From contig NZ_SCFY01000009.1 in NCBI RefSeq assembly GCF_007049795.1, positions 124,001 to 188,000 of the forward strand: 64,000 nucleotides of DNA, given 5' to 3'. The number at the start of each line of letters is the position of its first letter. Position 1 is the first letter of the stretch. The position numbers and the translations under genes were made by a program. The DNA is from Ectopseudomonas mendocina (GTDB lineage Bacteria > Pseudomonadota > Gammaproteobacteria > Pseudomonadales > Pseudomonadaceae). Below are positions 27,799 through 37,394 of this stretch, one piece after another. The notes under the pieces are model-generated. The model was given only the letters and a program-made list of their open reading frames with translations. It was not told the origin of the DNA and ran no database searches.

Positions 27799-28775
27799 AA
27801 CGCGCCGCCCTGACGGCGGAAGGCGCCAGGCGCAACACCGAAGCGCTGGCGGAACAGCTTGCCCAGGTGACTGGCATCGCTGACGCCGATCTCGTCGGCA
27901 AGTTGCGCCAGGCTGTGGCTGGAGTTGAGCAGACGCCAGCGCACATGTTGCAGGCGTAGCTCATTCCAGTATTCGCGCGCGCTCATGCCCTGGCTGGCCT
28001 GAAACAGGCGATCGAGCTGACGCCGGCTGATGCCGACACTGGCCGCCAGCTGCTCGATGCCATCGGCACTGGCCAGGCCGTGGCGCATCAGGGCGATGGC
28101 GCGGTCTACATGGCGCTCGCCGCTCGATGTCGTGTGCAACGAGCGCAGCGCGTGCTGGCCGCTGCGCGTTTCGTCCACCAGCATATCGGCCAAGCCCTTG
28201 AGCGCCCGTGCCCGGCCGCTGCCCTGAGCCAGCAGTTCCACCGCCAGATCGATGGCTGCGGTGCCGCCGGCGCAGGAAATCCGCGCACCATCAAGGCAAT
28301 ACAGACGCTCGCGAGCCAGGCGCAGCTGCGGAAAGCTGGCGCGGAATTCCGCTTCATGGCGCCAGTGCACCGCCACCCGATAACCGTCGAGCAGGCCGCA
28401 GGCGGCGAGCAGGAAGCTGGCATTGTCGATCGCCACCAGCTTCACCCCAGCGCGAGCTGCGCGACGCAGCAGCTGCTGATAGGTCGGCGCCAGCGCGGCG
28501 GTGGCCTGCGCGTTGCGCCCGCCGAACAGCACCAGATAGTCGAAGTCAGCCAGATCGAGTTGCTCGGGTGTGGCCTCGATCCGCAGCGCAGCACCGCTGC
28601 TGGACAGCACATGCCCTGGTTGCAGGCCGAGAATCGTCCAGGTGCAGTAACGTTGGCGACTGTAGTCCTCGTCGTCGGCGCTAAAACGCAACTTCTCGAG
28701 AAAACCACCAAACGGCAGCAGGGCGAACTCCGGCAGGGGCAACAGGAGAAAACGCAGATCGGGGCTTTCGGCCAT
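27795..28775 (-). CDS. GlxA-family AraC-type transcriptional regulator
   Basis: A 326-residue regulator: N-terminal DJ-1/PfpI-like domain (about residues 8-180, with FDYLVLFGGRNAQA and KLVAIDNASFLLAACGLLDG) and C-terminal AraC helix-turn-helix domain (about 215-320, IEQLAASVGISRRQLDRLFQ then LAQLADEIGVSDASHLGKLF). Members in pseudomonads control amine, carnitine, betaine or amino-acid catabolism. The start at 28775 (MAESPDLRF) follows GGACA. It is divergent from a LysE-type exporter, so it may control that gene in response to an amino acid or a quaternary amine. Confidence 0.88.
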   Translation of the reverse strand: MAESPDLRFLLLPLPEFALLPFGGFLEKLRFSADDEDYSRQRYCTWTILGLQPGHVLSSSGAALRIEATPEQLDLADFDYLVLFGGRNAQATAALAPTYQQLLRRAARAGVKLVAIDNASFLLAACGLLDGYRVAVHWRHEAEFRASFPQLRLARERLYCLDGARISCAGGTAAIDLAVELLAQGSGRARALKGLADMLVDETRSGQHALRSLHTTSSGERHVDRAIALMRHGLASADGIEQLAASVGISRRQLDRLFQASQGMSAREYWNELRLQHVRWRLLNSSHSLAQLADEIGVSDASHLGKLFRQRFGVAPGAFRRQGGAL

Positions 28776-28869
28776 GTTATGTCCAGAATCAACTGCTAGA
28801 TAGCCATAATCTACCTTATTCAAGTACCTGCCGCTGACTAGACTGGCCACGCCCAAACAGGAGACCCGC

Positions 28870-29481
28870 ATGGCCCTAGAACTCTGGCTCGTCTACTTCG
28901 TCGCCACCCTTGGCCTGGCGCTGACGCCCGGCCCCAACAGCCTTCTGGCGCTGACCCACGGCGGGCTGTACGGCGCGCGCATGGCACTGGCCACCATCCT
29001 TGGCGGTGTGGTTGGCTTCAGTACCTTGATCGCACTGGCCATGTTCGGCCTCAGTGCCTTGCTCAAGACCGCGCCCAACGCCCTGCTAGCACTCAAATGG
29101 ATCGGTGGCGCCTACCTGATCTGGCTCGGCGTGCAACTGTGGCGCTCGCCGCCGATGAACCTGACCCTGGCCGACAGCGTTGTGCGCCCCAGCGCCAGCC
29201 GGCTGTTTCGCCAGGGCCTGCTGTCGGCGCTGTCGAATCCCAAGGTGATCCTGTTCTACGGCGCCTTCCTGCCGCAGTTCGTCGACCCGCAGCGTGGCCT
29301 GGCCGTGCAGTTCGTGGTGATGGCAGCGACCTTCGCCGTGGTCGAGTTCCTCGTCGAGCTGCTGCTGGCGTTGCTGGCCTTCCGCGTACGGCCCTGGCTG
29401 CAACGCGGCGGCCGCACCTTCAACCGCAGTTGCGGCGTGCTCTTCGTGCTGATCGGTGTAGCGTTACCGCTGGCGCGCTGA
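28870..29481 (+). CDS. LysE/RhtB-family amino-acid exporter
   Basis: A 203-residue inner-membrane protein with about six helices and the family opening FVATLGLALTPGPNSLLALT, followed by KWIGGAYLIWLGVQLWR and GLLSALSNPKVILFYGAFLPQF. It exports amino acids or related metabolites. Start follows CAGGAGACC. It is divergent from the GlxA-type regulator, with 94 bases between the two start codons, so shared control is likely; the substrate is unknown. Confidence 0.9.
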   Translation: MALELWLVYFVATLGLALTPGPNSLLALTHGGLYGARMALATILGGVVGFSTLIALAMFGLSALLKTAPNALLALKWIGGAYLIWLGVQLWRSPPMNLTLADSVVRPSASRLFRQGLLSALSNPKVILFYGAFLPQFVDPQRGLAVQFVVMAATFAVVEFLVELLLALLAFRVRPWLQRGGRTFNRSCGVLFVLIGVALPLAR

Positions 29482-29493
29482 GCACGCCCGACA

Positions 29494-30063
29494 TCAGGCC
29501 TTGAGCGCCTCGCCAATCGCGTAGTAGTGCCCGCCCGCGACGTGATGCAGGCTGCGCAGGCTCGGGTCGGCCGTTTCGAAATGCCAGCGGCCGTCGCGGA
29601 ACACGCGCTCGTCCGCCCAGGCCGCGATCACCTCGCCGATGAACAGGTCGTAGGCCTGCTGGTTATACGGCTCATCGATCAGCCGGCAGACCAGCCAGGC
29701 GGAGCAGCCGGCCACCAATGGCACATCGTGGCCTGCCATCTCGAACAACTCGACCCCGGCATGGGCCAGCTTCGCCGGATCATCGGCCAGGCTGGCGCTG
29801 CCCACCGCCTGGGTCAGTTGCAGCTGCGCCACGGTCGGCACCTGGATGGCGAACAGGCCGCTGCCTTCGATCAGCACGCGGGTGCGGGTGGCCTTGTCCA
29901 GCACCACGGTCAGCTTCGGCGGATCGAAATCCAGGGCGCAGCACCAGGCTGCCGCCATGACGTTATCCACAGTCTGATGACGCGCCGACACCAGCACGGT
30001 CGGCCCGTGGTTGAGTAGACGGTAGGCCTTGGCCAGGTCGACGGAATGAATGGACGCGCTCAT
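29494..30063 (-). CDS. flavin reductase-like (FMN-binding) domain protein
   Basis: A 189-residue protein of the flavin reductase/FMN-binding split-barrel family: GPTVLVSARHQTVDNVMAAA at residues 16-35, FDPPKLTVVLDKATRTRVLI and SGLFAIQVPT. The start at 30063 (MSASIHSVD) has GGAGTC upstream. It could reduce free flavin for a partner or act on a small molecule; it is close to an SDR gene on the same strand (84 bases), so both may form an operon. A perfect DnaA-box sequence lies within it at 29963. Confidence 0.85.
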   Translation of the reverse strand: MSASIHSVDLAKAYRLLNHGPTVLVSARHQTVDNVMAAAWCCALDFDPPKLTVVLDKATRTRVLIEGSGLFAIQVPTVAQLQLTQAVGSASLADDPAKLAHAGVELFEMAGHDVPLVAGCSAWLVCRLIDEPYNQQAYDLFIGEVIAAWADERVFRDGRWHFETADPSLRSLHHVAGGHYYAIGEALKA

Positions 30064-30146
30064 GCAGACTCCTGAAAGCGAAAAAGGCGCCTGCATGCTG
30101 GCTCGGGTGAACCAGCATCGCAAGCGCCTGCAACAGCGGTTATGGA

Positions 30147-30890
30147 TCAGAACTCCTGCGTGGTCGGACGCAGAACGATCTCGTTGATGTCGACGTCAGC
30201 CGGCTGCTCGATGGCGTAGGCAATGGCGCGTGCCACCGATTCCGCCGGAATCGCCTGCTTGTAGAAGTCGACGACGAAGTCGCGGCTCTGCTGGTGCGAG
30301 CTGCCGAACTTCAGCTCCGAATCCACCGCGCCCGGCTCGATGGTGGTGGTGCGGATGCTGCCGCCTACCTCGTGACGCAACCCTTCGGAGATGGCGCGTA
30401 CGGCGAACTTGGTGCCGCTGTAGACGGTACCGCCCGGGCTGAACACCTTGATCCCGGCCACCGAGGCGATGTTGATGAAGTGCCCGGCGTTCTGCTGCTG
30501 GAACACTGGCAGCGCCGCGGCGATGCCGTACAGCACGCCCTTGATGTTGATGTCGATCATGCGCTCCCACTCCTCGACGCGCACATCGCTCATCGGTGCA
30601 ATGGACATAAGGCCGGCGTTGTTGATCAGCACATCGACGCGGCCGAAGGTGTCCAGCGCGCCTTGGATCAGTGCCTTGACCTCATCGGCGCGGGTCACGT
30701 CGGTCTGGTAGGCCACGGCCTCGCCGCCAGCGGCAACCAGATCGCTGACCAGTTGCTCGAGACGCTCTTTGCGCCGTGCGGCCAGCACCACCTTGGCGCC
30801 CAACTTGCTCAGATGACGGGCGGTGGCTTCGCCCAGGCCGCTGCTGGCGCCGGTGATGACCACGACCTTACCGGAAATATTGTTGCTCAT
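30147..30890 (-). CDS. short-chain dehydrogenase/reductase
   Basis: A 247-residue classical SDR: cofactor motif TGASSGLGEATARHL (about residues 13-27), RR after the second strand (preference for NADP), NNAG at about 90, catalytic Ser/Tyr/Lys in IASVAGIKVFSPGGTVYSGTKFA-type sequence (YSGTK, Tyr near 158). The start at 30890 (MSNNISGK) follows AGGGCATC. The divergent LysR gene is 140 bases away and probably controls it. Substrate unknown; it resembles YdfG/serine dehydrogenase-like oxidoreductases. Confidence 0.9.
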   Translation of the reverse strand: MSNNISGKVVVITGASSGLGEATARHLSKLGAKVVLAARRKERLEQLVSDLVAAGGEAVAYQTDVTRADEVKALIQGALDTFGRVDVLINNAGLMSIAPMSDVRVEEWERMIDINIKGVLYGIAAALPVFQQQNAGHFINIASVAGIKVFSPGGTVYSGTKFAVRAISEGLRHEVGGSIRTTTIEPGAVDSELKFGSSHQQSRDFVVDFYKQAIPAESVARAIAYAIEQPADVDINEIVLRPTTQEF

Positions 30891-31030
30891 GGTGATGCCC
30901 TCTATCGATTCGTTGAGTGCCCGGCGTCGCTCGCTGGACATAGCCTCACATTAGAGGCGATTTAAGTTTCAATGAATGGAAGAGTTTGGATTAGGCTATT
31001 CCACATTCTGGAATATAGAGGCATCCCGAC

Positions 31031-31942
31031 ATGCTCAATCGCATGGAGATGGTCCGCATCTTCTGCAGCGCAGCCGACTGCAACAATTTCCGCGAAGCAG
31101 CCACTCGCCTGGGGGTTTCGCCGCAGGCGGTGACCCGCGCGATCAAGGCGCTGGAGGAGGAGCTGGGCGAGATCCTGTTTCACCGCAACACCCGCCAGGT
31201 GCATATCACCGCCTTCGGCGAGGCCTATGCGCTGCGCGCCCGGCAGATGCTGGAAGACTTCGATGCGCTGTTTCGCGGCCATCGCGCCGAGGCCGAATCG
31301 GCCATCGCCGGGCGCATCGGCATCACCGCGCCACAGGCTATCGGCAAGCGCTTTCTGGTGGGCTTCCTGCAACCCTTGCTCAAGCAGCACCCGCAACTGG
31401 TCCTGAACCTGCGCCTGGAGGACGAGATCACCGACGCGGTGGAGGCGCAGATCGACATCGGCATCCGCGTCGGCTTTCTGCGTGATAGCCGCTACGTCGC
31501 GCGCGCCTTGGCGCCGGTGCCGTTGCTGGTGGTGGCTGCGCCCGAGCTGATCGCTGCCACTGGCGAGCCGCGCAGCCTCAACGAGTTGCAACAGCAGCCG
31601 CTGTCGGTGCTGATCGACCGCAAGAACGGCCGCCCCTGGCCGTGGACCTTCGCTCACGGCCCCAGCCTGCACCCGCCCGCGCCAGCGCTGGTCTGCGATG
31701 ACCAGGAAGCAGAGCTGGAGGCGGTGCTCGCCGGCCTGGCCTACGGCCAGTTACCCGCCTATCTGGCGCAGCCCTACCTGGAGAGTGGCCGCCTGCAGGC
31801 GGTGCTGACCGAGCAGGCACCCGATCCCTGGCAGCTGTTCATCTACCGCCCGCAGCAAGGCCCGGTGCCGCCAAGGGTACGCCTGGTGTTCGATCACCTG
31901 CGCGCCTGCTTCTCCGACCCGGCGCAGTTTCCCCAGGGCTGA
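31031..31942 (+). CDS. LysR-family transcriptional regulator
   Basis: A 303-residue regulator with an N-terminal winged helix-turn-helix (about residues 6-64; NFREAATRLGVSPQAVTRAI is the recognition region) and an effector-binding domain (about 90-295). Start follows AGAGGCATCC. It is divergent from the SDR gene and may control it and the flavin reductase. The mid-region FLRDSRYVARALAPVPLLVV is typical of the family. Confidence 0.92.
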   Translation: MLNRMEMVRIFCSAADCNNFREAATRLGVSPQAVTRAIKALEEELGEILFHRNTRQVHITAFGEAYALRARQMLEDFDALFRGHRAEAESAIAGRIGITAPQAIGKRFLVGFLQPLLKQHPQLVLNLRLEDEITDAVEAQIDIGIRVGFLRDSRYVARALAPVPLLVVAAPELIAATGEPRSLNELQQQPLSVLIDRKNGRPWPWTFAHGPSLHPPAPALVCDDQEAELEAVLAGLAYGQLPAYLAQPYLESGRLQAVLTEQAPDPWQLFIYRPQQGPVPPRVRLVFDHLRACFSDPAQFPQG

Positions 31943-32043
31943 GGTCGCTCACGGCAACGCCACTGTCGCCTGCGAAGCGCCCGCCCCGCACATCGCTCCG
32001 TAACCTGCCTGAAGCCGTCTAAATCAGGGATCAGGAGCGTTAC

Positions 32044-33351
32044 ATGAATGCAATCCACACGGGCCAGCAGGTCAGCCCGGCCACCTTGCACAAGGTGATT
32101 GCCGCCTCGGCCATCGGTAACTTCGTCGAGTGGTTCGACTTCGCCGTCTACGGCTTTCTCGCCGTGACCATCGCCTCGCTGTTCTTCCCACCGGGCAACC
32201 CGACCCTGGCGCTGCTGCAGACCTTCGCCGTGTTTGCCGTGTCGTTCGCCCTGCGCCCACTGGGCGGCATCGTCTTCGGCATTCTCGGTGATCGGATCGG
32301 GCGTAAACGCGTGCTGTCGATCACAGTGCTGCTGATGGCCGGCGCCACCACGCTGATCGGCCTGCTACCAACCTACGCCAGCATCGGTCTGTTCGCTCCG
32401 CTGCTGCTGGCCGTGGCGCGTTGCCTGCAAGGTTTCTCCGCCGGAGGCGAATACGCCGGTGCCTGCGCCTTCGTCATGGAGCATGCGCCCACCGAGCAGA
32501 AAGCCCGTTATGGCAGCTTCGTGCCGGTCTCGACCTTCATGGCATTCGCCTGCGCCGCCGGCCTGGTATTCGGCATGGGCTTGTGGCTGGACGAAGCGCA
32601 GATGCAGGCCTGGGGCTGGCGCCTGCCCTTCCTGATCGCCGCGCCGCTGGGTCTGGTCGGCTTGTACATGCGCCTGCGTCTGGACGAATCACCGGCCTTC
32701 CAGGCCCTGGCTGCGCAACCTCATCCCGAACATTCACCACTGCGCGAAACCCTGCGCGAGCATGGCGGCACCGTGCTGTGCCTGTCGGCCTTCATCTCCG
32801 CCACGGCGCTGTCGTTCTATATGTTCACCACCTACCTCACCACCTATATGCAGGTGGTCGGCGGCGCCGCGCGGCCGACCGCCTTGCTGGCCAGCCTGAT
32901 CGCGCTGTTCTTCGCGGCCCTGCTGTGCCCCTTCGTCGGGCGCTATTCGGATCGCGTCGGGCGCCGCCGCACCATCCTCACCGCCGGGGTGGCGTTGATC
33001 GTCGCGGTGTATCCGGCCTTCACCCTGGCCGCCTCGGGCACCCTGCTGGCTTCAGCCCTGGGCGCCATGCTGCTGGCAGTGGGTGCGGTGATCTGCGGCG
33101 TGGTGACGGCGGTGCTGCTCTCCGAGCAGTTCCCCACCCGGGTGCGCTACACCGCCTCGGCCTTCACCTACAACCTGGCTTACACCATCTTCGGCGGCAC
33201 CGCGCCGCTGGTCGCCACCTGGCTGATCGAGGCGACCGGCAACCGCATGTCGCCGGCCTTCTACCTGATCGCCATCGCCCTACTGGCCCTGGCTGGCGGC
33301 CTGGCGCTGCCGGAGTCCTCGAAGCGGCCGCTGAGCTACCGGGCGGACTGA
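32044..33351 (+). CDS. MFS transporter, metabolite:H+ symporter (MHS) family
   Basis: A 435-residue, 12-helix inner-membrane transporter. The N-terminus has the MHS signature [20 protein letters not shown], the loop 2-3 motif [13 protein letters not shown], and [20 protein letters not shown]. Relatives carry citrate, proline/betaine, 2-oxoglutarate or shikimate. Strong AGGAGC ribosome binding site. It lies downstream of a LysR gene in the same direction and ends eight bases before the convergent IutA-like receptor gene. Confidence 0.93.
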   Translation: MNAIHTGQQVSPATLHKVIAASAIGNFVEWFDFAVYGFLAVTIASLFFPPGNPTLALLQTFAVFAVSFALRPLGGIVFGILGDRIGRKRVLSITVLLMAGATTLIGLLPTYASIGLFAPLLLAVARCLQGFSAGGEYAGACAFVMEHAPTEQKARYGSFVPVSTFMAFACAAGLVFGMGLWLDEAQMQAWGWRLPFLIAAPLGLVGLYMRLRLDESPAFQALAAQPHPEHSPLRETLREHGGTVLCLSAFISATALSFYMFTTYLTTYMQVVGGAARPTALLASLIALFFAALLCPFVGRYSDRVGRRRTILTAGVALIVAVYPAFTLAASGTLLASALGAMLLAVGAVICGVVTAVLLSEQFPTRVRYTASAFTYNLAYTIFGGTAPLVATWLIEATGNRMSPAFYLIAIALLALAGGLALPESSKRPLSYRAD

Positions 33352-33358
33352 GCGCTTA

Positions 33359-35623
33359 TCAGTACGCCACCGAGTAGCTGAGGGCGAAAGTACGCCCCGC
33401 CGCCGGCAGGCTGGAGAGCTTGCCGTAGGTGGCCTCGGCCTGTTGGCTGTAGACGCTCTTGTAGTCACGGTCGGCCAGGTTGTAGACACCGAAGCCGACC
33501 TCGCCACCGAACCAGGGCGCGTGGGCGATCAGGTCGACCACGGTGTAGCCCTGGATCTTCGCCGAGGGATTGGCGCGGATGCTCGGACTCACCGCGGCAG
33601 CCTGGGCGTCGTCGTAGGCGCGGTCGCTGCCGCCCACGCTGAGTGCCTGCAGGCGGACGCCGTAGCCATCGAGGAAATCCCAGTCGCTGTAAACGGTGGC
33701 CTTCAGCGGCGACACGCGGAAAGCGTTCAGCTCGCGCCATTTGCCGGCGGCGTCCTTGTACTGGCCGCGGGTGTAGGCCAGGGTGCCGCCCAGCGTCCAG
33801 CCCTCGGCAACCGGCACCTGCAGATTGCCCTCGACACCCCACACGCGTTCGTCGGTATCGGCCACCGAGACGCTGTAGTCGCGGTTGAACTGCACCACCT
33901 TGTAGGAGGTGTTGTAGAACGCGGTCACCCCGGCATTCAGGCCGCGGGCATCGCCCAGGCGCCAGCCCAGTTCGTAGTTGTTGACCTTGATCGAATCGAT
34001 GCTGCTGCTATCGATCGAGAAGTTGGCCGACACGTCGCGCAGCATGCGCTGGGTGTCAGGCAGGCTGAAGCCCTGGGAGAAATTGACGAATACCTGCTGG
34101 CTGTCGGTCAACGCATACACCGCGCCGAGGTTGAACAGGGTTTCGCTGTGGCGAACGTTGCCGCCGGCCATTGTCTGCGGCTGATAACCCGGCACACGGT
34201 CGGCGGCAATCGCCTCGCCATAGGGAATGGAAGCGTCCACGTCGTTGCCAATGGTCTCGCGACGCACCCCGGCCTGCAGGCTGAGACGCTCGGTGAGCTG
34301 GTAGTCGCCCTGCAGGAACAGGCCGGTCTTGCTCACCTCAACGTCCGGGCCCATGGCATAGCGCTGGGCTTCGCGGTAGTTCAGGCCGTTGCTGGCGATG
34401 AAGGTATTGAGGTAGTAAGACTGCCCGCTCTGGCTGTCCTTTTCCCGTTCGTGATCCAGGCCGTAGGTCAGTTGCAGGTCGCGCCCGGCCAGTTCGAAGC
34501 CCTTCTGCAACGCGGTGCGTACACCCCACACATCGATATCGGTGTTGGACTGCAGCGCCACGTAGGTGAAGCCCCCCGGCAGCGCCGGGTGCACCGCGGC
34601 CGCCACGGACGGGAACCAGCGCGACTTCTCCTTGCGGTAATAGGCCTCGGCGGTCAATTGCTGGCCCCAGAACAGGTCGCGATTCAGATACTGGACGTTG
34701 GCGCCGTAGTGACGGGTACGCGGCTGATCGTCGAGTTGCAGGCCCTTGATGCCTTGCAGGCTCGGCGGGAAAGTCGCCGGGGTGAACAGCGCTGCCAGGC
34801 CTGGGCCGTAGTCCGGGCCATAGTCGCTGTCCTGCTCGTCGTCGTAATAGCGCACGCCGGCGCTCAACTGCTGGTCGTCGTCCAGGTGCCAGGTCAGGCG
34901 GCCGTTGAAGTCGAAGCTGGTGGTGTCCTGGCGGTCGGTCTGGGCGATCTCCGGGCCGATGCGATCACCGTGTGCATCGCGAATCTCGCCTTGCTTGGTG
35001 TAGCTCAGCCCCGCGAAACCACTGACCGCGCCCTGGTGGAAGGCAGCGGTCTGCGAGGCCTCGTAGGCCATGGCATCGCGCGCCGCCTTGCCGGGGGTGC
35101 GCAGGCCGATACGGCTGCTGAAGTCGCTGGTTTCGTCGTCGGCATTGCGGGTGATGATGTTGATCAGGCCGCCGGTGGCGCCGGCGCCATAGATGCTGGT
35201 GGCACCGGAGATCACCTCGATGCGCTCGATCATCGCCGGGCTGATGCTATTGAGCTGGCGCGAACCGTCACGCGAGCCGGTCAGCGGTACGCCGTCGATC
35301 ATCACCTGGACGGTGCGCCCGCGCATGGTCATGCCGTAGTTGCTGGTGGTGCCGCTGCTCGGCGCCAGCGAGGGCACCAACTGGCCGAGGATATCGGCGG
35401 TGGAACGGCCGGCAGCGGCCTGCTCGGCAACCTGCTCGCGGTCGATGCTGTACACCGTGCCGGCGATCTCGGCGATGCTCTTGGCCGAACGGGTGGCGGT
35501 GACCACCATCGGGCCGAGTTCCTTGACCTGGCTGGTCGCGGTGTCATCGGCCTGCGCGTGGAGCGCGCCGCTTACCGCCAGGCTGAGCAAGGTGACCTGC
35601 ATGGATGCCGAAAGATGCCTCAT
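33359..35623 (-). CDS. TonB-dependent siderophore receptor, IutA/RhtA-like
   Basis: A 754-residue outer-membrane receptor with signal peptide (about residues 1-25). The plug (about 40-165) has TNYGMTMRGRTVQVMIDGVP, SRQLNSISPAMIERIEVISG and ATSIYGAGATGGLINIITRN, closely like the aerobactin receptor IutA, and the barrel contains VNFSQGFSLPDTQRML and ends in LSYSVAY. Likely ligands are citrate-hydroxamate siderophores (aerobactin, rhizobactin or schizokinen type). It lies 22 bases downstream of an RhtX-type permease gene; such receptor-permease pairs import the whole ferri-siderophore without an ABC transporter. No siderophore synthesis genes are nearby, suggesting use of foreign siderophores. 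Confidence 0.92.
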   Translation of the reverse strand: MRHLSASMQVTLLSLAVSGALHAQADDTATSQVKELGPMVVTATRSAKSIAEIAGTVYSIDREQVAEQAAAGRSTADILGQLVPSLAPSSGTTSNYGMTMRGRTVQVMIDGVPLTGSRDGSRQLNSISPAMIERIEVISGATSIYGAGATGGLINIITRNADDETSDFSSRIGLRTPGKAARDAMAYEASQTAAFHQGAVSGFAGLSYTKQGEIRDAHGDRIGPEIAQTDRQDTTSFDFNGRLTWHLDDDQQLSAGVRYYDDEQDSDYGPDYGPGLAALFTPATFPPSLQGIKGLQLDDQPRTRHYGANVQYLNRDLFWGQQLTAEAYYRKEKSRWFPSVAAAVHPALPGGFTYVALQSNTDIDVWGVRTALQKGFELAGRDLQLTYGLDHEREKDSQSGQSYYLNTFIASNGLNYREAQRYAMGPDVEVSKTGLFLQGDYQLTERLSLQAGVRRETIGNDVDASIPYGEAIAADRVPGYQPQTMAGGNVRHSETLFNLGAVYALTDSQQVFVNFSQGFSLPDTQRMLRDVSANFSIDSSSIDSIKVNNYELGWRLGDARGLNAGVTAFYNTSYKVVQFNRDYSVSVADTDERVWGVEGNLQVPVAEGWTLGGTLAYTRGQYKDAAGKWRELNAFRVSPLKATVYSDWDFLDGYGVRLQALSVGGSDRAYDDAQAAAVSPSIRANPSAKIQGYTVVDLIAHAPWFGGEVGFGVYNLADRDYKSVYSQQAEATYGKLSSLPAAGRTFALSYSVAY

Positions 35624-35645
35624 GGTTTCCCCCAGAGAAAGCGCG

Positions 35646-36875
35646 TCAATGATTGCCGGAGCCGGCCTGGATCGACCGGACGATAGGTTTGCAGAGCAGG
35701 ACGCTGAGCACTGAAAGTGCGCCCAGCAGCAGGTAATAGGTTTCGTAGCCCAGGCCCTTGGCGAGGAAGCCCGACAGCGAACCGCCGACGAAGAACACCA
35801 GCAGCTCGAAGCACACCAGCACGGTGAAATCGGTGCCGGCCTGCTGCCGCGAGCACAGCTGCATGAACAGGGCGTAGAGGCTGGTCATCGCCAGGTAGCG
35901 GATGGCCAGGAGCACCAGCACCATGGCGCCGAGCCACAGCGGTGAGCCATCGGCCAGGCCGCTGAGCAGCAGCCCGGCGACCGCCAGGTAGGCCAGGCTG
36001 CGCAGCCAACCCGCGCGCAGCAGCAGGGTCGCCGCGCGCTGGCGCTGCAACAGGCGTGCAGCCGCCACGGCGGCGAGCAGCCCGACGCTGGCGCCGGCTA
36101 CAGACATCAGCAAGCCGATCTGCGTCAGCGACCACTGGCGATCCACCAGCATCGGCGTGAGCATGGCCATGGCCGGCGCCTCGACCAGGCGATAGACCAG
36201 GATCAGCAGCAGCGCCCAGCGGATCTCCGGGCGCTTGAAGGTGGCGATGAATCCCGGCCTGGCCGCCTCGGCCTGCGCCGGCAGGCGGTCATCGACCCGC
36301 GCCACCGCCAGCATGGTCAGGGCACTCAGGCCGGCCAGGGTCAGCAGCGCGCTCTGCCAGCCGACCACCTGGTACAGCCACAGCACGCCGGCACCGCCGA
36401 ACATGCTGCCCAAGGCCACGCCAATGCTCTGCGCCATGCTGCCCAGACGATGATCGTCGCTGGCCAGCGATTCCACGGTGTAGCCGTCGATGGCGATGTC
36501 CTGGGTGGCGGCGAAGGTGGATATCCACAGGCTCACCAGCACGAACAGCAGCAGGCCGTGCTCCAGCCCGGTCAGCGCCAGCAGCAGAATGCCGGCCACC
36601 AGCGCCGCCTGGGTCAGCCACAGCCAGGTACGGCGCCGGCCGAGGCTGTGCAGGTAATGCCGGTCGACCAGCGGCGCCCAGAGAAACTTGAACGCCCATG
36701 GGAGGTACAGCAGCGAGAGCATGCCGATCCAGCGCAGGTCGACACCCTGGCTACGCAGAATGGCCGGCATCGCCACGTTGAAGAAGTACAGCGGCAGCGC
36801 GTGGGCCAGGTACAGCACCACGATCACCGCCAGCGCCAGCCGGGTCACCGGCACCTGATCAGACGGACGCTGCAT
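35646..36875 (-). CDS. RhtX/FptX-type siderophore MFS permease
   Basis: A 409-residue, 12-helix transporter with the family-like start YLAHALPLYFFNVAMPAILR, then SLLYLPWAFKFLWAPLVDRH and TFAATQDIAIDGYTVESLA. Relatives RhtX (rhizobactin) and FptX (pyochelin) move ferri-siderophores across the inner membrane alone. The start at 36875 (MQRPSDQ) overlaps the preceding 129-residue gene by 17 bases. It forms an operon with that gene and the IutA-like receptor downstream. Confidence 0.88.
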   Translation of the reverse strand: MQRPSDQVPVTRLALAVIVVLYLAHALPLYFFNVAMPAILRSQGVDLRWIGMLSLLYLPWAFKFLWAPLVDRHYLHSLGRRRTWLWLTQAALVAGILLLALTGLEHGLLLFVLVSLWISTFAATQDIAIDGYTVESLASDDHRLGSMAQSIGVALGSMFGGAGVLWLYQVVGWQSALLTLAGLSALTMLAVARVDDRLPAQAEAARPGFIATFKRPEIRWALLLILVYRLVEAPAMAMLTPMLVDRQWSLTQIGLLMSVAGASVGLLAAVAAARLLQRQRAATLLLRAGWLRSLAYLAVAGLLLSGLADGSPLWLGAMVLVLLAIRYLAMTSLYALFMQLCSRQQAGTDFTVLVCFELLVFFVGGSLSGFLAKGLGYETYYLLLGALSVLSVLLCKPIVRSIQAGSGNH

Positions 36876-37248
36876 GATCCACCATGCGCTCGGCAATCCA
36901 GCGATAGCCGTGCGTCCTGTCCAGGGTGACGAAGTAGGGCACACCCCAGGCAGCATGCAGCGCCGGGGTGTCGAGCCGGGCCTGCTCCTCGGCGTCACAG
37001 GCAATGCGCACCAGCCCCTGGCACACCTCGCGGAACGCCGCCTTGTGGTGCTTGTACCAGACGCCCTGGATGGCCCGATAACCCTCGGCGAAGGTGCTGC
37101 CCTCGCGGGTGCTGGAAATGAAGAAGAACGGCTGACGGTCTTCGATCAGACGCTCGATGCCGTCCAGCCACTGGCTTATCTGCGCCGCGTCGACCTGATC
37201 GTGAAAGACCGCCTCGACCACCGTCGTTTGCGTGAGGAGCAAACCCAT
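36859..37248 (-). CDS. 129-residue protein heading the RhtX-receptor operon
   Basis: I do not recognise a domain. It is a soluble protein without a signal peptide, with aromatic-rich C-terminal half (GVWYKHHKAAFREV; GVPYFVTLDRTHGYRWIAER) and one cysteine pair region (CQGLVRIACDAEE). It precedes and overlaps the siderophore permease gene by 17 bases and lies about 60 bases from a Fur-like box, so it is probably iron-regulated and made with the permease. It might act in iron release from the imported siderophore; that is only a guess from context. The ribosome binding site is weak. Confidence 0.7.
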   Translation of the reverse strand: MGLLLTQTTVVEAVFHDQVDAAQISQWLDGIERLIEDRQPFFFISSTREGSTFAEGYRAIQGVWYKHHKAAFREVCQGLVRIACDAEEQARLDTPALHAAWGVPYFVTLDRTHGYRWIAERMVDHAASV

Positions 37249-37308
37249 CGCTGTGTGATTCCCATGATCGTTGGTAACGCAATCAAGACGATTGCGACCT
37301 CATTGCAC

Positions 37309-37325
37309 ATGAGAATAATTCTGAA
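37309..37325. promoter_or_regulatory. Fur box between the siderophore operon and its regulator
   Basis: ATGAGAATAATTCTGAA matches 13 of 17 positions of the core ATGATAATAATTATCAT. It lies in the 146-base divergent region between the 129-residue gene and the PchR-like regulator gene, well placed to repress both when iron is plentiful. Confidence 0.55.
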
Positions 37326-37394
37326 CAATGTTGCGCGCTTAGGGGAAAAGAAGGAAAAATTAGCCGCAACGAAACTTCCATCGGTCCAGCCAGC

